From contig JAJDGD010000009.1 in NCBI GenBank assembly GCA_030265505.1, positions 1-34,244 of the forward strand: a DNA stretch of 34,244 bases. Reading direction: 5' to 3'. Below, piece by piece: positions 30,303 through 34,244 of this stretch. Positions within the stretch are counted from its first letter, which is position 1, and each line of letters starts with the position of its first letter. The notes under the pieces are model-generated. The model saw nothing but the letters and a program-made list of their open reading frames with translations. It made no database searches and was not told the DNA's origin. The position numbers and the translations under genes were made by a program. The stretch is from Ruminococcaceae bacterium OttesenSCG-928-O06. Lineage in GTDB: Bacteria > Bacillota > Clostridia > Oscillospirales > Ruminococcaceae.

Positions 30303-30344
30303 CCCCGGCGGCAAGTGCAGAAAGCACTTGCCGCCGGGGTTTTC
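30303..30344 (+). terminator. Strong terminator
   Basis: 16-bp perfect stem ccccggcggcaagtgc / gcacttgccgccgggg followed by ttttcctt. Confidence 0.88.
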
Positions 30345-30452
30345 CTTGCTTGGGGTTCGGCCGTTTGCCGCCGGCATATATGGGAATATGGTCTTACCGG
30401 TTTTGAAAGGCAGGGCAAAACGAAGGCCCGCCTGCCCGTATAGAAAAACAGG

Positions 30453-30734
30453 CTACTTGATGACGGCGGCGTATTTCTCCGGCTCGTTTGTAAACTTTGC
30501 CTTCACATAGCCGCAAATGGGCACAATCTTGGCGTCTTGCCCTGCGGCATAGTCTACCAAGGCCTGCAGCAGGTGGCCCGCATAGCCTTTGCCCTCGCTG
30601 CCGGGGAACACCTCGGTGTGGGTGGCATACAGCTCGTTATTGCCGCCGCGCATGTATTCTATTTCGCCCACATGGGTGCCGGCATCGTCGTACAGGTCGA
30701 ACCGGGTTTTTTCCTCGTTGTGTGTGATTTTCAT
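30453..30734 (-). CDS. Small GNAT-like N-acetyltransferase (YjdJ type)
   Basis: 93 aa: FDLYDDAGTHVGEIEYMRGGNNELYATHTEVFPGSEGKGYAGHLLQALVDYAAGQDAKIVPICGYVKAKFTNEPEK. Confidence 0.88.
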   Translation of the reverse strand: MKITHNEEKTRFDLYDDAGTHVGEIEYMRGGNNELYATHTEVFPGSEGKGYAGHLLQALVDYAAGQDAKIVPICGYVKAKFTNEPEKYAAVIK

Positions 30735-30980
30735 AGGTATGCTCCTTATCGGATGAATTTGTGTGCTTGTTGTTGGCTCGAAAGTCTGAAATTACAGGCC
30801 CGGATGGCAGATGGCATAGAATGCAATGCCCGGCCCATTGGGTGTGCGCCGCAGGCGCAAAAGAGCAAAACTTACCCTGCGACGCGATACCATAGTATAG
30901 CCCATTCCCTGTGCGAAGGATATGGAATTTTGGTAAATCTTTCCTGAAAATATTGTGCAGCGTGTTTTTGGCGGCGCGGC

Positions 30981-31778
30981 TCACAGGTACAGCTGTTCCT
31001 CCAGGCCCGTGGCCGGGCGTACCGCCGCGCCCGGCGCCGCCAGCCGCCGCCAGGCGGCCGGGGTAGTGCCCGTTTGCTGTTTGAACACCCGGCACAAGTA
31101 GTTTGCCCCGGAAAAGCCGCACAGGCTGGCCACCGCCTGCAAGGGCAGCGGAGGCCCGGCCAACAGGCGCTTGGCATTCTCTACCCGCACGGTGGTAAGG
31201 TACTTGCCCGGGGAGGTGCCCGTGGCCGCCGTAAAGCTGCGGATGAGATGGCTTTTGCTCACGCCCAGGGCGGCGGCCAGCTCCTCCACGCCGTATACCT
31301 CGGCGTAGTGCTGCTGGATATGCCCCACCGCCGCGGCCACAAGCAGGGGCAGGCTTTCCTCTGCCGAAGCATCGGCCGCGGCCAGGCGGCACAGCAAAGT
31401 GTAAGCCTGGGCACTTTGCAGGGCCGGGGTGCGCTCAGTATCCTCCCCGGCAAGGCTGCGCAACAAAAGCACTGCCTCGGCGCAGTGTGTGCCGTTCCAC
31501 AGTTGGGGGGCATCCATGCCTGCGGCAACGGCGGCAGGCACCGCCCCTTCCAGCACAAGGCCGTGCACCCGGCACGGCCCCTGGGGGGAAAATGCCAATG
31601 GGCCGGCCCCGGCCACCAGCATGCCCGCAGGGGCGGTGTGCCCCCCCACAAGGCAGCGCCCCGGCCCCACCAGCGCCACCACAAGCTGCCCTGCCGCCCC
31701 CTGGCGGTGGGGCTGCGTGCCCGTGCGCGTAAACGTGCCGGCAGGCAGGCAGTGGGCCTCAAAAGAAAATGTCAACAT
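30981..31778 (-). CDS. AraC-family transcriptional regulator
   Basis: C-terminal double HTH: LAAALGVSKSHLIRSFTAATGTSPGKYLTTVRVENAKRLLAGPPLPLQAVASLCGFSGANYLCRVFKQQTGTTPAAWRR. Confidence 0.92.
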   Translation of the reverse strand: MLTFSFEAHCLPAGTFTRTGTQPHRQGAAGQLVVALVGPGRCLVGGHTAPAGMLVAGAGPLAFSPQGPCRVHGLVLEGAVPAAVAAGMDAPQLWNGTHCAEAVLLLRSLAGEDTERTPALQSAQAYTLLCRLAAADASAEESLPLLVAAAVGHIQQHYAEVYGVEELAAALGVSKSHLIRSFTAATGTSPGKYLTTVRVENAKRLLAGPPLPLQAVASLCGFSGANYLCRVFKQQTGTTPAAWRRLAAPGAAVRPATGLEEQLYL

Positions 31779-31918
31779 TGTCTCTTCCCAATCAATAAAA
31801 TACTAATATATGGGTATGCCCTTTGTGCTATGATGGTTCCAACAAGGATATTTCCAGTATACCACAGCGAGAAAAAGCGGGCAACGATATCAATATTTTG
31901 CAATTTGGAGGGAACGAT

Positions 31919-33034
31919 ATGGCCAGCATCACCCTGAAAGAGCTGTACAAAATTTATCCCGGCAACCCCGAGGTGGTTGCGGTGAAGGACTTCAACCTGG
32001 ACATTGCCGACAAGGAATTTGTGGTGCTGGTGGGGCCGTCAGGCTGTGGGAAATCCACCACGCTGCGCATGATAGCCGGGCTGGAGGAGATTACCAAAGG
32101 GGAGCTTTACATCGGCGAAAAAAAGGTGAACGACGTGCCCCCGAAGGACAGGGATATCGCCATGGTGTTCCAAAACTATGCGCTGTACCCCCACATGACG
32201 GTGTACAAAAACATGGCCTTTGGGCTGGAGCTGCGCAAGACCCCCAAGGCCGAGATAGACACCCGCGTGCGTGAGGCCGCACGCATTTTGGACATTGAGC
32301 ATTTGCTGGACCGCAAGCCCAAGGCGCTTTCGGGCGGGCAGCGGCAGCGTGTGGCACTGGGCAGGGCCATGGTGCGCAACCCGGCGGTGTTTTTGCTGGA
32401 CGAGCCGCTCTCCAACCTGGACGCCAAGCTGCGGGCATCCATGCGCACCGAGCTGATCAAGCTGCACCAACGCCTGGGCACCACCTTTGTATATGTGACG
32501 CACGACCAAACCGAGGCCATGACCATGGGCGACCGCATTGTTGTGATGAAGGACGGGTTGGTGCAGCAGGTAGACACGCCCCAGAATTTGTACGACACCC
32601 CATGCAACGTGTTTGTGGCGGGCTTTATTGGCAGCCCGCAGATGAACTTTATTGACGGTGTGCTGAATAAAAACGCCGAAGGCTATTATGTGGATGTGCA
32701 GGGGGACGAAGTGCACATCAAGCCCGACAAGGTGAACGAAAAGATGGCGGCCTATGTGGGCAAGCCCATAAAGCTGGGCATCCGGCCGGAGGACATCCAC
32801 GACGACGAGGCCTTTTTGGCCGAGCACCCGGGCTCTGCTATCGAGGCCCAGGTGGAGGTGAGTGAGCTGATGGGCAGCGAGGTGTACTTGTACCTGGACT
32901 ATAAAGGCACCCGCCTGACCGCCCGTGTTGCGCCGGACACCACCAGCAAAACCGGCAATACCGTGCGCATGGGCATAGATACACGCAAGGTGCACCTGTT
33001 TGACAACGACACCGAAGCCGCGATTATGAATTAA
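31919..33034 (+). CDS. Sugar ABC transporter ATP-binding protein (UgpC/MsmK/MalK family)
   Basis: ASITLKELYKIYPGNPEVVAVKDFNLDIADKEFVVLVGPSGCGKSTTLRMIAGLEE...LSGGQRQRVALGRAMVRNPAVFLLDEPLSNLDAKLR; RBS ggaggg. Confidence 0.96.
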   Translation: MASITLKELYKIYPGNPEVVAVKDFNLDIADKEFVVLVGPSGCGKSTTLRMIAGLEEITKGELYIGEKKVNDVPPKDRDIAMVFQNYALYPHMTVYKNMAFGLELRKTPKAEIDTRVREAARILDIEHLLDRKPKALSGGQRQRVALGRAMVRNPAVFLLDEPLSNLDAKLRASMRTELIKLHQRLGTTFVYVTHDQTEAMTMGDRIVVMKDGLVQQVDTPQNLYDTPCNVFVAGFIGSPQMNFIDGVLNKNAEGYYVDVQGDEVHIKPDKVNEKMAAYVGKPIKLGIRPEDIHDDEAFLAEHPGSAIEAQVEVSELMGSEVYLYLDYKGTRLTARVAPDTTSKTGNTVRMGIDTRKVHLFDNDTEAAIMN

Positions 33035-33100
33035 GGGGCCTGAAAGGCAAAATTTGGCTTGCAAAATGAGCTGTAGATTGTGAACTGGCCTGGGGCAAAC

Positions 33101-33454
33101 AAATTTTCCCACGCCCGGCGAAAAGCGAACGGAGAGAGCGCTTGAGCGCGCGAGGCGTGGGCGGGGCGCTATGCGCCGACACTTGGCTTGAGGGTGCGAA
33201 GCACAAAATCTGGCTCGTACAGCGAACAGATTTTCCCACCGCCCGTGAACGCGAGGCACAGCCGATGCGTGAATGGTTCGCGGTGGGTACGCAGAGCGTG
33301 CAAAACAAGTGGAGTCCGACGCGGGGCCCCTCGTTGTTGGGCGAAGGTTGGCTTGGCGCAGCCGAACAACCTGAACCCGACGCCGCAGAGGCAAGGCCAA
33401 AGGCCGCGGCCGATGCGCCAGCGGCGGGTAGAGAGCGCGAGGCGTGGGTGGGGC
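33101..33454. repeat. Intergenic palindromic repeat cluster
   Basis: attttcccacgcc...ggcgtggg (33108-33161) and attttcccaccgc...gcggtggg (33235-33287) units; 20-bp direct repeat gcgcgaggcgtggg[c/t]ggggc at 33148-33167 and 33435-33454. Confidence 0.65.
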
Positions 33455-33463
33455 AAAAGAAAA

Positions 33464-33510
33464 CCAGATAAAAGCAGGGCGGGATGCCATCCCGCCCTGC
33501 TTTTATCTGG
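33464..33510. repeat. 47-bp near-complete palindrome
   Basis: ccagataaaagcagggcgggatg - c - catcccgccctgcttttatctgg: 23-bp arms with 1-nt centre. Confidence 0.9.
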
Positions 33511-33718
33511 CTCTGTATCCTTCCAATTCTCCGCTTGTATTTTGACGCCCCTTGCTGTAGAATAGTACCAATTCCCGCCGCAAAACCATGGCAATTTTCA
33601 CAACAGGCGCCATGGCCGGGGCGGGCTGCCGCAACACAGCGCATGTATAGAGGGGGGCCGCGGCAGGGCCCTGCATGCCAACACGGGGCCGCAAGTGCGG
33701 CCAAAAGAGGGAAAGACA

Positions 33719-34244
33719 ATGGACAGCAGTGTGGAGAAGGTAACGCTTTCCAGCGACAGGACGCTGGAATATCTATGCGAGGAGTACGAGCGCAACAACT
33801 TTATCGACCCGGAGATAAGCGAAAAGCTGGGGGTAAAGCGTGGGTTGCGCAACGCCGACGGCACCGGCGTTTTGGCCGGGCTTACCAATGTGTGCGACGT
33901 GGTGGGCTACGACATGGTGAACGGGGAAAAGGTGCCCCTGCCCGGAAAGCTGGTGTACCGCGGCATAGACGTGGAGGATATTGTAGAGGCCGCCGCCAAG
34001 GAAAACCGCTTTATGTTCGAGGAAGTCATCTGGCTGCTTTTGTTCGGCACGCTGCCGGGCGAAAGCGAACTGGAAAGCTTCAAGCAGATGCTGGAAGACA
34101 ACCGTGTGTTGCCCGATTCCTTCGTGGACGACATGATTTTGAAGGCCCCCAGCCCCGACATCATGAACAAGATGGAGCGGGGCGTACTGGCCCTTTACTC
34201 CTACGACGACGCTGCCGAAGACCAAAGCCTTGGCAACGTGATTC
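33719..34244 (+). CDS. Citrate synthase family (3' end beyond window)
   Basis: MDSSVEKVTLSSDRTLEYLCEEYERNNFIDPEISEKLGVKRGLRNADGTGVLAGLTNVCDVVGYDMVNGEKVPLPGKLVYRGIDVEDIVE...; open to window end. Confidence 0.9.
   Translation, partial: MDSSVEKVTLSSDRTLEYLCEEYERNNFIDPEISEKLGVKRGLRNADGTGVLAGLTNVCDVVGYDMVNGEKVPLPGKLVYRGIDVEDIVEAAAKENRFMFEEVIWLLLFGTLPGESELESFKQMLEDNRVLPDSFVDDMILKAPSPDIMNKMERGVLALYSYDDAAEDQSLGNVI

Overview
The flanks of this window are GC-rich chromosome, probably from a Clostridia/Ruminococcaceae-type anaerobe (inferred from gene content only). They carry a partial PfkB-type kinase with an N-terminal HTH, a split transketolase pair, a short transaldolase, a complete V-type ATPase operon in the order F-I-K-E-C-G-A-B-D (same order as Enterococcus ntp), then a DUF975/CmpB-like membrane protein, a GNAT-like protein, an AraC regulator, an MsmK/UgpC-type ABC ATPase and the start of a citrate synthase gene. 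Between 13.02 and 28.25 kb sits a lower-GC, mosaic integrative element of about 15.2 kb. It is inserted in the 3' end of the V-ATPase subunit D gene. A perfect 25-bp direct repeat (13022-13046 and 28224-28248) marks the two junctions. At the left junction the element supplies a substitute, synonymously recoded C-terminus for subunit D plus a strong terminator. The original 3' end of the gene and its terminator are stranded at the right junction. Element cargo: a tyrosine integrase with a putative excisionase, an orphan D12-class adenine methylase coupled to an unknown repeat-containing protein, a complete DpnII-like restriction-modification operon, a short serine recombinase, a lipoprotein, a SprT-like metalloprotease and a two-gene cytosolic + 4-TM module that resembles phage lambda RexAB in layout. 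Remnants of a second integrase and of a second sprT-like locus show repeated recombination. The best candidates for something undescribed are the ntpD-targeting, C-terminus-replacing integration and the RexAB-like pair next to attR. All family assignments are by eye from sequence; no database search was run.
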